Shown here piece after piece: positions 9,200 through 19,917 of a stretch of 64,000 nucleotides of DNA. The first letter of the stretch is position 1; the number at the start of each line of letters is the position of its first letter. The position numbers were made by a program, and so were the translations under genes. This stretch comes from Curvibacter sp. (GTDB taxonomy: Bacteria > Pseudomonadota > Gammaproteobacteria > Burkholderiales > Burkholderiaceae_C): contig JADCGR010000011.1 of the NCBI GenBank assembly GCA_020248905.1, forward strand, positions 92,481 through 156,480, given 5' to 3'. The notes beneath the pieces are model-generated. The model was not told the DNA's origin, made no database searches, and saw only the letters and a program-made list of their open reading frames with translations.

Positions 9200-10021
9200 A
9201 TGGTTGTGATGCATCGTTGGGGTGAAGTCGCCTCACGCAGCGTGATGATGGCTGCCTTGGTCGCCTTTGGCATGCTCGCCCTGGGAGGCTGCGCCAGCAC
9301 GACGAGTCCGACCAGTGGCGACCTTGTCACGTCCTCCGACGAGCCCGAAGCACGCAAGCGTGCGCGCATCCGGCTGCAGCTCGCGGTGGGCTATTTCGAG
9401 CAGGGGCAGACCACGGTTGCGCTGGACGAAACCAAACAGGCGATCAACATCGACCCGAGCTTCGTCGATGCCTATAACCTGCGCGGCCTGATCTACATGA
9501 AGCTCAATGACCAGCGCCTGGCCGAGGAGAGCTTCCGGCGGGCCCTGAGCCTCAATGGCAACGATTCCAACGTGCTACACAACTACGCGTGGCTGCAGTG
9601 TCTGCAGGGCAGGACGGCCGAGGCCATCCAGACCTTCACGCGGGCCCTTGACAACCCGACCTACACCGATCGCGCGAAGACCTGGCTGACCAAGGGTCTT
9701 TGCCAGGTCCGGGCCCGCCAGTTCACCGAGGCAGAGCAGAGCCTGAACAAGTCCTACGAATACGACGCCGCCAATCCCGTGACGGGCTACAACCTGGCCC
9801 AGCTGATCTTTCAGCGTGGGGACTTGGCGCGCGCTCAGTTCTACATCCAGCGCATCAATGGCGGCGAGTACGCAAACGCTGAAACGCTGTGGCTGGGCGC
9901 GAAAATTGAACACCGGCTGGGAAACCGCCTGGAGCGCGACCGGCTGGGCATCCAGTTGCGCAACCGCTTTCCCAGATCGCGGGAGCTGAATTCTTTCGAC
10001 CGGGGAGCATTCAATGAGTGA
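9200..10021 (+). CDS. pilF: Type IV pilus biogenesis/stability lipoprotein PilF (PilW)
   Basis: 273 aa with a signal peptide and lipobox L-G-G-C, lipidated cysteine at 31. The mature protein is a chain of TPR repeats from about 50 to 250 (for example 'FVDAYNLRGLIYMKL'). In pseudomonads and Neisseria this outer-membrane pilotin is needed for multimerisation of the PilQ secretin. The location between rlmN and rodZ is the conserved one. An alternative ATG at 9209 would also give a signal peptide. It overlaps rodZ by 8 nt. Confidence 0.92.
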   Translation: MVVMHRWGEVASRSVMMAALVAFGMLALGGCASTTSPTSGDLVTSSDEPEARKRARIRLQLAVGYFEQGQTTVALDETKQAINIDPSFVDAYNLRGLIYMKLNDQRLAEESFRRALSLNGNDSNVLHNYAWLQCLQGRTAEAIQTFTRALDNPTYTDRAKTWLTKGLCQVRARQFTEAEQSLNKSYEYDAANPVTGYNLAQLIFQRGDLARAQFYIQRINGGEYANAETLWLGAKIEHRLGNRLERDRLGIQLRNRFPRSRELNSFDRGAFNE

Positions 10022-11045
10022 AGAGCTTGTGGCGGGCGACGCGCCGGCCACTGTTGGCAGCGCGACGCCCGCAGTCACGCCGAGTGCTGGTGCACTCTTG
10101 CAGCAGGCACGGCTGGCTGCGGGCGTGGAGCTGTCGGCTCTGGCCGTCGCCCTCAAGGTATCGGTCAAGAAGATCGAGGCGCTGGAGTCGGACCGCTTCG
10201 ACCAGTTGCCCGACGCCGTCTTTGTGCGGGCCCTGGCGTCCAGCATCTGCCGGGCACTCAAGGTCGATGCGACCCCCGTACTCGCCGTGTTGCCCCAGTC
10301 GCGGGTCCCGCAGCTTGACCACGACGAAGTCGGGCTGAACACGCCCTTTCATACCCCGGGTGACATCGCCAAGACGCCTTTCCTCGACCGGCTTTCGCGC
10401 CCGATGGTCCTGGCCGCATTAGCGGTGCTGATGGGCGCGCTAGTTCTCATTTTCTTTCCCTCCACCGAGCAGCGTGCAGAGATTGGTGCCATCGTGGCCA
10501 GCACGCCGGTGGCGCCCACGCAGGCCCCGGCCTTGATACAGCCGGCCGCCGGGGCTGTGCCGGCCCCAGCCTCGCTTCCCGCGCCCCCCGCGCCCTCGCA
10601 GCCTGCAGCAAGCCCTGCGGCAGTCAAGCCGGTGGTGGCGAGCGTGCCGCCTGTGGCCAAGCCTGCCCTGCCTGCGCCCGCACCGGCCGCGAACCCTGGC
10701 GTCGCCCCGCGCGAGGTGACGGCGCCCGCCAAGCCATCGCCGGTGGCTGCGGGAGCTGCACCGTCGGCCGACCCCGAACAGGCGGCTGGCCGCAAGAAGC
10801 TGTCAAACACCGGGGTGGTGGTCTTCAAGACACGCGAGGCGTCGTGGATCGAGGTCACGGATGCCAAGGGCACGATCCAGCTCAGCCGCATGATCGAGCC
10901 GGGCGAGCCCGTGGGCGCGTCGGGCCTGCTGCCGCTGAGCGTCACCATCGGCCGTGCCGACGTGACCGAGGTCACGGTCCGTGGGAAGCCCTTTGCGCTG
11001 ACCGAGGTGACCCGCGGCGGCGTCGCCCGTTTCGAGGTGAAGTAA
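10014..11045 (+). CDS. rodZ: Cell-shape protein RodZ (cytoskeletal HTH membrane protein)
   Basis: 343 aa. An N-terminal helix-turn-helix domain (about 24-90, with 'ALKVSVKKIEALESDRFDQLP' in part) binds MreB in known RodZ proteins. One membrane segment lies near 131-150 (VLAALAVLMGALVL). A Pro/Ala-rich periplasmic linker (about 160-260) leads to a C-terminal DUF4115 beta domain (about 265-343). This is the typical RodZ layout. The stop codon abuts the ispG ATG directly, so the two are coupled. Confidence 0.93.
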   Translation: MSEELVAGDAPATVGSATPAVTPSAGALLQQARLAAGVELSALAVALKVSVKKIEALESDRFDQLPDAVFVRALASSICRALKVDATPVLAVLPQSRVPQLDHDEVGLNTPFHTPGDIAKTPFLDRLSRPMVLAALAVLMGALVLIFFPSTEQRAEIGAIVASTPVAPTQAPALIQPAAGAVPAPASLPAPPAPSQPAASPAAVKPVVASVPPVAKPALPAPAPAANPGVAPREVTAPAKPSPVAAGAAPSADPEQAAGRKKLSNTGVVVFKTREASWIEVTDAKGTIQLSRMIEPGEPVGASGLLPLSVTIGRADVTEVTVRGKPFALTEVTRGGVARFEVK

Positions 11046-12338
11046 ATGTCCGAGTGCCTGCCTATCGCGCCTGCGGCGCCCAGACCGCGTCGTTCGCGCC
11101 AGGCCCGGGTGGTCTGGGGTGACAATGTGGTCACCGTGGGCGGTGACGCCCCTGTGCGCGTGCAATCCATGACCAACACCGACACGGTGGACGTGATCGG
11201 CACGGCCATCCAGGTCAAGGAGCTCGCGCAGGCGGGCTCCGAGGTGGTACGCGTCACGGTCAACACCCCCGAGGCTGCACAGGCCGTGCCCCACATCCGC
11301 GAGCAGCTTGATCGCATGGGCATCATGGTGCCGCTGGTGGGTGATTTCCATTACAACGGTCACACGCTGCTCACGCAGTACCCGGCCTGTGCGCAAACAC
11401 TGTCCAAGTACCGGATCAACCCGGGCAATGTGGGCAAGGGCGACAAGCGCGACCGCCAGTTCTCGCAGATGGTCGAAGTTGCCCTTAAGTGGAACAAGCC
11501 CGTGCGAATCGGCGTGAACTGGGGCAGCTTGGACCAGGACCTGCTGGCTGGCCTGATGGACGAAAACTCCCGTCGGCCCGAACCCTGGGACGCAAAGTCC
11601 GTGATGTACGAGGCGCTCGTCACCTCGGCCGTCGACTCCGCGCGCTTTGCTCAGGAGCTGGGCATGGCGCCCGAGCAGATCTTGCTGTCATGCAAGGTCA
11701 GCGGCGTGCAGGACCTGATTTCCGTCTACCGAGAGCTCGCGAAGCGTTGCGACTACCCCCTGCACCTGGGCCTGACCGAGGCTGGCATGGGCACCAAGGG
11801 CACCGTCGCTTCTGCCGCGGCCATGTCCATCCTGCTGCAGGAGGGCATCGGCGACACGATCCGGGTGTCTCTCACGCCGCAACCCGGAGAGTCGCGTACG
11901 CAGGAGGTGGTGATCGCCTCCGAAATCCTGCAATCGCTGGGCTTGCGCGTCTTCGTGCCCAGCGTCACGGCCTGCCCCGGTTGCGGTCGTACGACCAGCA
12001 CCACCTTCCAGGAGCTGGCCAAGCAGATCGACGACTTCCTGCGCATGCAGATGCCTGTCTGGCGCAAGCGTTACCCGGGAGTAGAGGCAATGAAAGTGGC
12101 TGTGATGGGCTGCATCGTGAATGGCCCGGGTGAGAGCAAGCACGCCGACATTGGCATCAGCCTGCCTGGTACCGGCGAGTCGCCTGCGGCCCCGGTTTTC
12201 ATCGACGGCGAGAAGCGGCTTACGCTGCGGGGCGAGGGCATCGCCGCCGAATTCCAGAAGATCGTGCAAGACTACATCGCCCGGCGCTTTGGCGGCCACG
12301 AGGAAATGACGGCGCCTGCGCCGGCCATGACGGAATGA
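11046..12338 (+). CDS. ispG: 4-hydroxy-3-methylbut-2-enyl diphosphate synthase IspG (GcpE)
   Basis: 430 aa. It catalyses the reductive ring opening of MEcPP in the MEP isoprenoid pathway. Cluster-ligating cysteines are C310 and C313 (CPGCGRT) and C356 (GCIVNGPGE). The N-terminal 'VQSMTNTDT' motif of the TIM-barrel domain is present. The length suits the proteobacterial form. The pathway enzymes IspD and IspF are encoded at 42128-43314. Confidence 0.97.
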   Translation: MSECLPIAPAAPRPRRSRQARVVWGDNVVTVGGDAPVRVQSMTNTDTVDVIGTAIQVKELAQAGSEVVRVTVNTPEAAQAVPHIREQLDRMGIMVPLVGDFHYNGHTLLTQYPACAQTLSKYRINPGNVGKGDKRDRQFSQMVEVALKWNKPVRIGVNWGSLDQDLLAGLMDENSRRPEPWDAKSVMYEALVTSAVDSARFAQELGMAPEQILLSCKVSGVQDLISVYRELAKRCDYPLHLGLTEAGMGTKGTVASAAAMSILLQEGIGDTIRVSLTPQPGESRTQEVVIASEILQSLGLRVFVPSVTACPGCGRTTSTTFQELAKQIDDFLRMQMPVWRKRYPGVEAMKVAVMGCIVNGPGESKHADIGISLPGTGESPAAPVFIDGEKRLTLRGEGIAAEFQKIVQDYIARRFGGHEEMTAPAPAMTE

Positions 12339-12404
12339 CCGCGCGTTTTCAGTCTTTCTCATCCTGTTACTGAAGCGCGTGAGCGCGAGATCATTTCGTC
12401 ATCC

Positions 12405-13694
12405 ATGGCTGAAAAACTGAGCGCTGTTAAAGGCATGAACGACATCCTGCCGCCCGATTCTGCGCGCTGGGAATGGTTCGAGCAGGAGGTGCGCGGCCTC
12501 ATGGCGCGCTTTGCCTACCGCAACATCCGCACGCCCATTGTCGAGCCAACGGCGCTGTTCGTGCGTGGCCTGGGCGAGGTGACCGACATCGTCGAGAAGG
12601 AGATGTACTCCTTCGAGGATCGTCTCAACGGCGAGCAGCTCACCCTGCGGCCCGAGTGCACCGCAGGCGTGGTGCGTGCCGCTGTCGAGCACAACCTGCT
12701 GTACGACGGCGGCAAGCGCCTGTACTACATGGGCCCGATGTTCCGCCACGAGCGCCCGCAGCGCGGCCGCTACCGCCAGTTTCATCAGATCGGTGCCGAG
12801 GCCCTGGGCTTCGCCGGCGCGGAGGTGGATGCTGAGATGATCCTGCTCGCCGATGCGCTCTGGAAAGTGCTGGGCCTGAACGACGTGAGCCTTGAGCTCA
12901 ACAGCCTGGGTCAGCCCGAGGAGCGCCGGCAGCACAGGGCCGCATTGATCGCCTATTTCGAAAGGCATGCGGACCAGCTCGACGAGGATGCGAAACGCCG
13001 GCTGCACAGCAACCCGCTGCGTATCCTCGACACCAAGAACCCGGCCATGCAGGCGCTCGTGAACGCTGCGCCGCGCCTGATCGACCATCTGGGCGAGGCG
13101 TCGCTCGCACACTTCCAGCAGGTGCGCGCCATTCTTGACGTCGCGGGTGTGGCGTACACCATCAACCCGCGGCTGGTGCGGGGGATGGACTATTACAACC
13201 TGACGGTTTTCGAGTTCATCACCACGCACCTGGGCTCACAGGGGACCATCTGCGGCGGGGGGCGCTACGACTACCTTATCGAGCAGATCGGTGGCAAGCC
13301 TGCGCCCGCCGTGGGCTGGGCCCTAGGGGTCGAGCGCGTGCTCGAGCTGCTGAAAGAACAGGGCGGCGCGCGGCCACAGCCGGTGCCCGACGCCTACGCC
13401 ATCATCCCGGACGCGGCAGCGCTGCCGCGGGTCATGCAGGTGCTACAGGCCATACGCGCTGCCGGGGTCAGCGTGCAGATGCACGCTGGCACGGGCGAGG
13501 GCATGGGCAGCATGAAGTCGCAGTTCAAGAAGGCCGATGCCAGCGGTGCCCGCCACGCGCTGATCTTCGGCGCGGACGAGCTCGCTCGCGGGGAAGTGAC
13601 GGTCAAGTCGCTGCGCGACGGCGCAGGCGCGCAGCGGGCCGAGCCTTTGGTCGCGGTGGCTGACTGGGCCCACCGCCTAAAATTGCACGCATAA
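12405..13694 (+). CDS. hisS: Histidyl-tRNA synthetase
   Basis: 429 aa class II synthetase. The family motifs are visible: 'RGMNDILP'-like KGMNDILP near 7-14, motif 2 '[16 protein letters not shown]' near 114-129, histidine-specific 'LVRGMDYY' near 257-264, and motif 3 'GWALGVER' near 303-310. It charges tRNA-His. The C-terminal anticodon-binding domain runs from about 330. A 66 bp gap separates it from ispG. The paralogue HisZ is encoded at 21151. Confidence 0.97.
   Translation: MAEKLSAVKGMNDILPPDSARWEWFEQEVRGLMARFAYRNIRTPIVEPTALFVRGLGEVTDIVEKEMYSFEDRLNGEQLTLRPECTAGVVRAAVEHNLLYDGGKRLYYMGPMFRHERPQRGRYRQFHQIGAEALGFAGAEVDAEMILLADALWKVLGLNDVSLELNSLGQPEERRQHRAALIAYFERHADQLDEDAKRRLHSNPLRILDTKNPAMQALVNAAPRLIDHLGEASLAHFQQVRAILDVAGVAYTINPRLVRGMDYYNLTVFEFITTHLGSQGTICGGGRYDYLIEQIGGKPAPAVGWALGVERVLELLKEQGGARPQPVPDAYAIIPDAAALPRVMQVLQAIRAAGVSVQMHAGTGEGMGSMKSQFKKADASGARHALIFGADELARGEVTVKSLRDGAGAQRAEPLVAVADWAHRLKLHA
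13678..13683 (+). promoter_or_regulatory. Possible -10 element for yfgM-bamB
   Basis: TAAAAT overlaps the 3' end of hisS, 23 bp before the next ATG. No clear -35 is seen. If used, it would give a very short leader. Confidence 0.25.
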
Positions 13695-13706
13695 ACGGAT
13701 CTACGC

Positions 13707-14366
13707 ATGGCACATCTCGATCTCGAAGAACAAGAGAAGCTTGACCAGCTCAAGCAATTCTGGAAGCAGTACGGCGGCCTTGTCAGCTGGGCGCTGGTCA
13801 TGCTGCTCTCCATTTACGCGGGCTGGAACGTCTGGCAGTACTGGCAGAACCGCCAGGCCGTGCAGGCCACCGCCCTCTACGAGGAGGTGGAGCGTATCGC
13901 CGCTGGCGGGGATGCTGCTCGGCTCGACCGCGCACTGACCGACATGAAAGACAAGTTCGCGCGCACCGCGCAGGCGCAGCAGGCCGCCTTGCTCGCGGCT
14001 GCCGTTCACGCCAGTTCGGGCCGCAGCGAGCAGGCCCGCGCTGCCTTGGCTTGGGTGGCCGAAGAGGGTCGTGACGAGGGTTACCGGGCGCTGGCGCGCT
14101 TGCGCCTGGCTGGCTTGCTGCTCGATGCCAAGTCCTACGACGAGGCACTCAAGCAACTGGCCGGGACCTTCCCTCCCGCCTTTGCCGGCCTGGCCGCTGA
14201 CCGGCGCGGCGATGTCTACCTGGCGCAGGGCAAAAAGGCCGAGGCAGGTGCTGAGTATCAAAAGGCGTGGTCCGCACTGGACGCGGCTGGCAGCTACCGT
14301 CAGGTGGTGGATGTGAAGCTCGCAGCCCTGGGTTTGGCACCCACCGCGCTCGGGGAGAAGAAGTGA
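13707..14366 (+). CDS. yfgM: YfgM-like ancillary SecYEG/BAM TPR membrane protein
   Basis: 219 aa. One N-terminal membrane segment (about 19-40, with VSWALVMLLSIYAGW) anchors a periplasmic TPR-like domain, the layout of E. coli YfgM, which bridges the Sec translocon to periplasmic chaperones. The acidic N-terminus with 'DLEEQEKLDQLKQFWKQYG' in part is a family hallmark. It sits between hisS and bamB as in most proteobacteria, and its stop overlaps the bamB GTG start. Confidence 0.9.
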   Translation: MAHLDLEEQEKLDQLKQFWKQYGGLVSWALVMLLSIYAGWNVWQYWQNRQAVQATALYEEVERIAAGGDAARLDRALTDMKDKFARTAQAQQAALLAAAVHASSGRSEQARAALAWVAEEGRDEGYRALARLRLAGLLLDAKSYDEALKQLAGTFPPAFAGLAADRRGDVYLAQGKKAEAGAEYQKAWSALDAAGSYRQVVDVKLAALGLAPTALGEKK

Positions 14367-15502
14367 TCGCTGCGTCGGCGCTTCCGCGCCTGCCGCGGCT
14401 TGCGTTGCTGGTCTTGCTGATCGCCCTGCTGGGCGCGTGCTCAAGCGCCCGCAAGGCGCCCGAGCCAGCGCCGCTGCCAGCCGATCCCGGAAAGCTACGT
14501 GTGCGCGCGGTCTGGAGCTTCGAGGTCGGCAAGGTTGACGGGCCGCTGGTGCTTCAGGCTGCCGGGCCGGTGGTTGGCGTGGGTGCGGCGGACGGATCTG
14601 TGCAACTGATCGACGGGCGCACGGGTGAGCCGCTGTGGCGTGGTTCGGCCGGGGGCGCGCTGAGCGCTGGCGTGGGCCACGATGGCCAGCGTGCTGCGGT
14701 GGTGACGGTCGGCAACGAGCTCGTCGTCCTGCAGGACGGAAAGGAGCTCTGGCGGCAGCGGCTCGCGGCACCCAGCTATACACCACCCTTGGTGGCGGGT
14801 GGGCGGGTGTTCGTGCTTGCCGCTGACCGCAGCGTCAGCGCCTATGACGGTCTGAGCGGGCGGCGACTGTGGATGCAGAACCGCAGCGGCGAGCCACTGA
14901 TCCTGCGCCAGCCTGGCGTGTTGCTGGCCGTGGGCGACACCCTGGTCGCGGGCCTGGGCGTTCGGCTGGTGGGCCTGAACCCGCTGAATGGCATTTCCCG
15001 CTGGGAGCTGCCAATGGCCAGCCCCCGCGGAACCAATGACGTGGAGCGCCTGGTGGATCTGGTCGCCGGTGTTGCCCGGCAGGGGGATAACCTGTGTGTG
15101 CGCAGCTTCCAGGCCACAGTGGGATGCGTCGACGCGACACGTGGCTCCCTGCAGTGGAGCAAGACTGCATCGGGCGCCTCCGGCCTCAGCGGGGACGCAG
15201 AACGACTTGTAGGCGTCGAGTTCGACGGCACCGTGCTGGCGTGGCGCCGCAGCGACGGCGAGCGTGTCTGGTCCAACAGCCAGATGCGTTACCGCAAGCT
15301 GGGCTCACCGCTGCTGCTGGGCGCCACTGTTGTGATAGGCGATGAGGCAGGACAACTGCATTTCCTGTCGCGTGCCGACGGTACGCTCCAGACCCGTTAC
15401 GCGACTGGCAACGCGCCCATCGCGGCCACCCCGGTGCTGGCGGGCAACACGCTGGTGGTCGTGACGCGCGCAGGGCGTGTGCTGGGCCTGCGCCCGGAAT
15501 AA
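14363..15502 (+). CDS. bamB: Outer membrane assembly lipoprotein BamB
   Basis: 379 aa from GTG 14363, which overlaps the yfgM stop in GTGA. The longer frame upstream lies inside yfgM and is rejected. The signal peptide ends in lipobox L-G-A-C with the lipidated cysteine near 28. The rest is a PQQ-type eight-bladed beta-propeller, with repeated 'G..Y..D..TG...W' units such as [10 protein letters not shown]. BamB is the propeller scaffold of the BAM complex and acts with BamD (3528-4325). Confidence 0.94.
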   Translation: MIAASALPRLPRLALLVLLIALLGACSSARKAPEPAPLPADPGKLRVRAVWSFEVGKVDGPLVLQAAGPVVGVGAADGSVQLIDGRTGEPLWRGSAGGALSAGVGHDGQRAAVVTVGNELVVLQDGKELWRQRLAAPSYTPPLVAGGRVFVLAADRSVSAYDGLSGRRLWMQNRSGEPLILRQPGVLLAVGDTLVAGLGVRLVGLNPLNGISRWELPMASPRGTNDVERLVDLVAGVARQGDNLCVRSFQATVGCVDATRGSLQWSKTASGASGLSGDAERLVGVEFDGTVLAWRRSDGERVWSNSQMRYRKLGSPLLLGATVVIGDEAGQLHFLSRADGTLQTRYATGNAPIAATPVLAGNTLVVVTRAGRVLGLRPE

Positions 15503-15522
15503 AGCACAGACGATATCGCCGC

Positions 15523-16866
15523 ATGAAACCCGTCCTGGCCCTGGTGGGCCGTCCTAACGTTGGCAAGTCGACCCTGTTCAACCGGCTGACGAAGACGCGC
15601 GATGCCATCGTGGCCGACTACGCCGGTCTCACCCGGGACCGGCATTACGGCAATGGCAAGCAGGGCAGGCACGAGTTCATCGTCATCGACACTGGTGGCT
15701 TTGAGCCCACTGCAGAGAGCGGCATCTACAAGGAAATGGCCAAGCAGACCCGGCAGGCTGTGGCGGAGGCTGATGTCGTCATCTTCGTGGTGGACGCGCG
15801 AGCTGGCCTGTCCGCGCAGGACCATGAAATCGCCCGTTACCTGCGCCGCCTGGGCAAGCCCTGCGTGCTCGTGGCCAACAAGGCCGAGGGCATGAGCGAA
15901 GGGCCCCAGCTGGCAGAGTTCTACGAACTGGGTCTGGGCGAGGTGCATGCGGTGTCCGCGGCCCATGGCCAGGGCATCCGCTCGCTGGTGGACCTGGCGC
16001 TGGAGCCGTTGAACCTGCCTGAGGACGAGGAGGCTGAGGAGTCGCAGACCCGGGGCGTCATCAAGCTGGCCGTGGCCGGTCGGCCCAACGTGGGCAAGTC
16101 CACCCTCATCAACACCTGGCTGGGCGAGGAGCGGCTCGTCGCCTTCAACCTGCCCGGCACGACCCGTGACGCGATCTCTGTGCCTTTCGAGCGCAATGGC
16201 CAGAAGTTCGAGCTGATCGATACGGCCGGCCTGCGTCGCAAGGGCAAGGTGTTCGAGGCGATCGAGAAATTCTCGGTGGTCAAGACCCTGCAGGCCATCG
16301 AGTCGTCCGACGTCGTCCTGCTGCTGCTCGATGCCACGCAGGGTGTGACCGATCAGGACGCGCATATCGCCGGCTACATCCTTGAGAGTGGCCGTGCCGT
16401 GGTGCTGGCAGTCAACAAATGGGACGCCGTGGACGAGTACCAGCGCCAGCAGCTGCAACGGTCCATCGAGACGCGCCTGGTCTTCCTCAAGTTCGCCAAC
16501 CTGCACTACATCTCGGCGATCAAGCGTCAGGGCCTGGGTCCGCTGTGGACCTCGATCGCGCAGGCCTACCAGGCGGCGCACCGCAAGATGCCAACGCCGG
16601 TGCTCACGCGTCTGCTGCTGCAGGCTGTTCAGTTCCAGGCGCCCAAGCGCGCGGGCATGTTCCGCCCCAAGATGCGGTACGCCCACCAAGGCGGCATGAA
16701 CCCGCCGGTCATCGTGATCCACGGCAATTCCCTGGAGCACGTGCCGGAGTCCTACAGGCGTTACCTAGAAGGCTGGTTCCGCAAGGAGTTCAATCTGGTG
16801 GGCACGCCGCTGCGTATCGAAATGAAGACTTCCGAGAATCCCTACGCCGACAAGGAATCCGGCTGA
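15523..16866 (+). CDS. der: Ribosome biogenesis GTPase Der (EngA)
   Basis: 447 aa with two tandem GTPase domains, unique to this family: P-loops GRPNVGKST at 8-16 and again near 186-194. Each domain has its own DxxG (DTGG, DTAG) and NKxD-like motif (NKAE, NKWD). A KH-like C-terminal domain follows from about 360. Der acts in assembly of the 50S subunit. The order bamB-der-hfq is conserved in Burkholderiales. Confidence 0.97.
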   Translation: MKPVLALVGRPNVGKSTLFNRLTKTRDAIVADYAGLTRDRHYGNGKQGRHEFIVIDTGGFEPTAESGIYKEMAKQTRQAVAEADVVIFVVDARAGLSAQDHEIARYLRRLGKPCVLVANKAEGMSEGPQLAEFYELGLGEVHAVSAAHGQGIRSLVDLALEPLNLPEDEEAEESQTRGVIKLAVAGRPNVGKSTLINTWLGEERLVAFNLPGTTRDAISVPFERNGQKFELIDTAGLRRKGKVFEAIEKFSVVKTLQAIESSDVVLLLLDATQGVTDQDAHIAGYILESGRAVVLAVNKWDAVDEYQRQQLQRSIETRLVFLKFANLHYISAIKRQGLGPLWTSIAQAYQAAHRKMPTPVLTRLLLQAVQFQAPKRAGMFRPKMRYAHQGGMNPPVIVIHGNSLEHVPESYRRYLEGWFRKEFNLVGTPLRIEMKTSENPYADKESG

Positions 16867-16980
16867 AGCGTGAATATTGCGCCCAGTGCGGTGTGGGCAA
16901 TTGGTCCGGACGTCAAGCAACGGCCGGATTGCTGTGGTAAGGTACCGATTCCATCACAACTTCTGAACACGGAGAATATC

Positions 16981-17235
16981 GTGAGCAACAATAAAGGTCA
17001 GCTCCTGCAGGACCCCTTCCTCAACACCCTGCGTCGTGAGCACGTTCCGGTGTCGATCTATCTGGTCAACGGCATCAAGTTGCAGGGTCAGATCGAATCT
17101 TTTGACCAGTACGTAGTCCTGCTGCGCAATACCGTGACCCAGATGGTCTACAAGCACGCTATCTCCACCATCGTTCCCGGCCGTGCCGTGAACTTCGCGG
17201 TGGGTGGCGAAGGCGAATCCCCCAGTGCGTCCTGA
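16981..17235 (+). CDS. hfq: RNA chaperone Hfq (GTG start)
   Basis: 84 aa from GTG 16981, preceded by the Shine-Dalgarno GGAGA. The open frame upstream to 16870 is not conserved sequence. The Sm1 region ('[11 protein letters not shown]', '[12 protein letters not shown]') and Sm2 motif (YKHAIST) are complete. Hfq forms a hexamer that pairs small RNAs with mRNAs. It is short of the long C-terminal tail seen in E. coli. The order hfq-hflX-hflK-hflC is the standard one. Confidence 0.97.
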   Translation: MSNNKGQLLQDPFLNTLRREHVPVSIYLVNGIKLQGQIESFDQYVVLLRNTVTQMVYKHAISTIVPGRAVNFAVGGEGESPSAS

Positions 17236-17306
17236 AGCGGTGGGGGGCGCCGGACGGCGTTGCGCCGGTCCTGCGGCTCACGTCCCGCCTTGCGTCCTCG
17301 GCTCAC

Positions 17307-18491
17307 TTGCCAGCATCCACTGAACAGGCCCCGGCGCTGGCCATTCTGGTCGGGGTCGATCTCGGGCTGCCGCATTTCGACGCCGGGCTTGAGGAGCTCG
17401 GCCTGCTTGCGCAGTCGGCCGGCCTGCAGGCCGTGGGGCGCATCACCTGCAAGCGCAAGGCCCCCGATGCCGCGCTTTTCGTGGGCTCCGGCAAGGCCGA
17501 AGAAATCAAGCAGCTCGCCCAGCGGCTTGGCGCCACGGAAATTCTTTTTGACCAGAGCCTCAGTCCCGCGCAACAGCGCAACCTCGAGCGCACGCTGGAC
17601 CTGCCGGTTAACGATCGCACCCTGCTGATCCTGGAAATCTTCGCTCAGCGCGCCCGCTCGCATGAGGGCAAGCTGCAGGTAGAGCTGGCCCGTCTGCAGT
17701 ACCTGAGCACCCGTCTCGTGCGACGTTGGTCGCACCTTGAGCGCCAGACGGGCGGCGCGGGTGTGCGCGGCGGCCCCGGCGAGAAGCAGATCGAGCTCGA
17801 CCGGCGCATGATTGGTGACGCCATCAAGCGCACCCGCGAGCGTCTGCACAAGGTCAAGCGTCAGCGCCAGACCCAGCGTCGCCAGCGCGAGCGCTGCGAG
17901 GCTTACACCATCTCCCTGGTCGGCTACACCAACGCCGGCAAGTCCACGCTGTTCAATGCGCTGGTCAAGGCGCGTGCCTATGCGGCCGACCAGCTCTTCG
18001 CCACGCTGGACACGACCACGCGCCAGCTCTATCTCGGCGAAGCCGGGCGCTCGGTGTCACTGTCCGACACCGTCGGTTTCATCCGTGATCTGCCACATGG
18101 CCTGATCGACGCTTTCGAGGCTACGCTGCAGGAGGCGGTGGATGCCGATCTGCTACTGCACGTCGTGGACGCGGCCAACCCCGACTTTCCGGAGCAGATC
18201 GCCGAGGTGCAGCGCGTGCTGGCAGAGATCGGCGCCGATCACATTCCCCAGATCCTGGTCTTCAACAAGCTCGACGCCCTCGAATCGGGGCGCCGCCCGG
18301 CCTGTGTGCAGGACAGCTACGAGCTGGACGGTCGGCCCGTGGCGCGCGTGTTCGTAAGCGCGCGTGATGGCGAGGGTCTGCCCGCCTTGCGGCAACTGTT
18401 GGCCCAGCGCGTCATGGCACCGTGCGCAGAGCCGCCCCGATCTTTTGAAATGGGGGCGGATTTCCCGGACAATCACGCAAGTCCATTCTGA
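17307..18491 (+). CDS. hflX: Ribosome-splitting GTPase HflX (TTG start)
   Basis: 394 aa from TTG 17307, the first standard start in a frame that stays open further upstream. The N-terminal HflX domain has the glycine-rich 'GSGKAEEIKQL' segment, a helical linker contains 'GGAGVRGGPGEKQIE', and the GTPase domain begins with GYTNAGKST near 207 and includes DTVGFIRDLPH. HflX splits stalled or hibernating 70S ribosomes under heat stress. The gap from hfq is 71 bp. The start is the only uncertain point. Confidence 0.94.
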   Translation: MPASTEQAPALAILVGVDLGLPHFDAGLEELGLLAQSAGLQAVGRITCKRKAPDAALFVGSGKAEEIKQLAQRLGATEILFDQSLSPAQQRNLERTLDLPVNDRTLLILEIFAQRARSHEGKLQVELARLQYLSTRLVRRWSHLERQTGGAGVRGGPGEKQIELDRRMIGDAIKRTRERLHKVKRQRQTQRRQRERCEAYTISLVGYTNAGKSTLFNALVKARAYAADQLFATLDTTTRQLYLGEAGRSVSLSDTVGFIRDLPHGLIDAFEATLQEAVDADLLLHVVDAANPDFPEQIAEVQRVLAEIGADHIPQILVFNKLDALESGRRPACVQDSYELDGRPVARVFVSARDGEGLPALRQLLAQRVMAPCAEPPRSFEMGADFPDNHASPF

Positions 18492-18548
18492 TTGGGCACA
18501 ATGGGTGGTTACGGGCCGTTAAGCCGAGATTACAGAGAGTAGCCAAGA

Positions 18549-19907
18549 ATGAAACTTCATGCACCAGCTTTTCGCTGGGCCGCTTCCTGGCCTGGTCGCC
18601 TGCGCGGCATGTTCAACCTGAACGACCCGCGTTGGGGTCGGGGTGATGACAAGCCGGCCGAGGGTAGTCGCCCCGAGCCCGGTCGCCCTGAATCGGACAC
18701 CCCTCCGCCCCAGGGCCAGCCCCGAGGCGACCGTCCGGGCAACACCCAGGGCCCGCCGGACCTTGATGAGTTGTGGCGTGACTTCAACCGCAAGCTCTCG
18801 GGCCTGTTCGGCGGTGGTCGCGGTGGCCGTGGCAGTGGCGCGGGTGGCGGTGGCCAGCCTGATATGAAGGGAGCAGGCATAGGTATCGGCCTGATCGGCG
18901 CCATCGGACTTCTGATCTGGCTGGGAACGGGCTTCTTCATCGTGCAGGAAGGCCAGCAGGCCGTGATCACCCAGTTTGGCAAGTACCACAGCACCGTGGG
19001 GGCTGGTTTCAACTGGCGGCTGCCCTATCCGGTGCAGCGGCATGAGCTGGTCTTTGTGACCCAAATCCGTTCGGTGGACGTGGGCCGCGACGTGGTCATC
19101 AAGGCCACCGGCCTGCGTGAGTCGGCCATGCTGACCGAGGACGAGAACATCGTCGAGATCAAGTTCGCGGTCCAGTACCGCCTGAATGATGCGCGCGCCT
19201 ACCTGTTCGAAAGCCGCGACCCGGCCGGCGCCGTGGTACAGGCCGCCGAGACTGCGGTGCGCGAGGTGGTGGGCAAGATGAAGATGGACTCGGCCCTCTC
19301 CGAGGAGCGTGACCAGATCGCGCCGCGCGTGCGCGCGCTGATGCAGCAGATCCTGGACCGCTACAAGGTCGGTATCGAGATCGTGGGCATCAACCTGCAG
19401 CAGGGTGGTGTTCGTCCGCCCGAGCAGGTGCAGGCCGCTTTCGACGATGTGCTCAAGGCCGGCCAGGAGCGCGAGCGCCTCAAGAACGAGGCCCAGGCCT
19501 ATGCGAACGACGTGGTTCCGCGCGCCATCGGCACGGCCTCGCGCCTCAAGGAGGAGGCCGAGGGCTACAAGGCGCGTATCGTGGCGCAGGCGCAGGGTGA
19601 TGCCCAGCGCTTTCGCTCGGTGCTGGCCGAGTACCAGAAGGCGCCGCAGGTCACACGCGACCGCCTCTATCTCGAAAGCATGCAGGAGATTTACGGCAAC
19701 GTGACCAAGGTGCTGGTGGAGACCCGCCAGGGCTCCAACCTGCTGTACCTGCCGCTGGACAAGATCATGCAGAGCAGCACCGTCGAGGCCCCGGCGCCGC
19801 TCATGCAGGGTCCGGCATCGGCGCCGCAGGGTAGCGCGCCCCTGCCCAATGTCAATGATCCACGCTCGCGACTGAACCAGCGTTCGCGTGAACGCGATGC
19901 CCGATAA
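18549..19907 (+). CDS. hflK: FtsH protease modulator HflK
   Basis: 452 aa. A Gly/Pro-rich cytoplasmic arm precedes one membrane segment (about 109-130) and the SPFH/band-7 domain. With HflC it forms a cage around the FtsH protease in the inner membrane and modulates membrane-protein turnover. The N-terminal 'FNLNDPRWG' is typical of betaproteobacterial HflK and begins at an internal ATG (18609), so the true start may be 18609 instead of 18549; a GAGAG sits ahead of 18549. The gap to hflC is 10 bp. Confidence 0.94.
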   Translation: MKLHAPAFRWAASWPGRLRGMFNLNDPRWGRGDDKPAEGSRPEPGRPESDTPPPQGQPRGDRPGNTQGPPDLDELWRDFNRKLSGLFGGGRGGRGSGAGGGGQPDMKGAGIGIGLIGAIGLLIWLGTGFFIVQEGQQAVITQFGKYHSTVGAGFNWRLPYPVQRHELVFVTQIRSVDVGRDVVIKATGLRESAMLTEDENIVEIKFAVQYRLNDARAYLFESRDPAGAVVQAAETAVREVVGKMKMDSALSEERDQIAPRVRALMQQILDRYKVGIEIVGINLQQGGVRPPEQVQAAFDDVLKAGQERERLKNEAQAYANDVVPRAIGTASRLKEEAEGYKARIVAQAQGDAQRFRSVLAEYQKAPQVTRDRLYLESMQEIYGNVTKVLVETRQGSNLLYLPLDKIMQSSTVEAPAPLMQGPASAPQGSAPLPNVNDPRSRLNQRSRERDAR

Positions 19908-19917
19908 GGAGAAGAAC

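Noticed and set aside
15397..16740. 447-aa frame antisense to der
   Set aside because: Shadow of the Der codons; no independent support.
16870..16980. Longer N-terminus for Hfq
   Set aside because: The extra residues are not Hfq-like, and a Shine-Dalgarno precedes GTG 16981.
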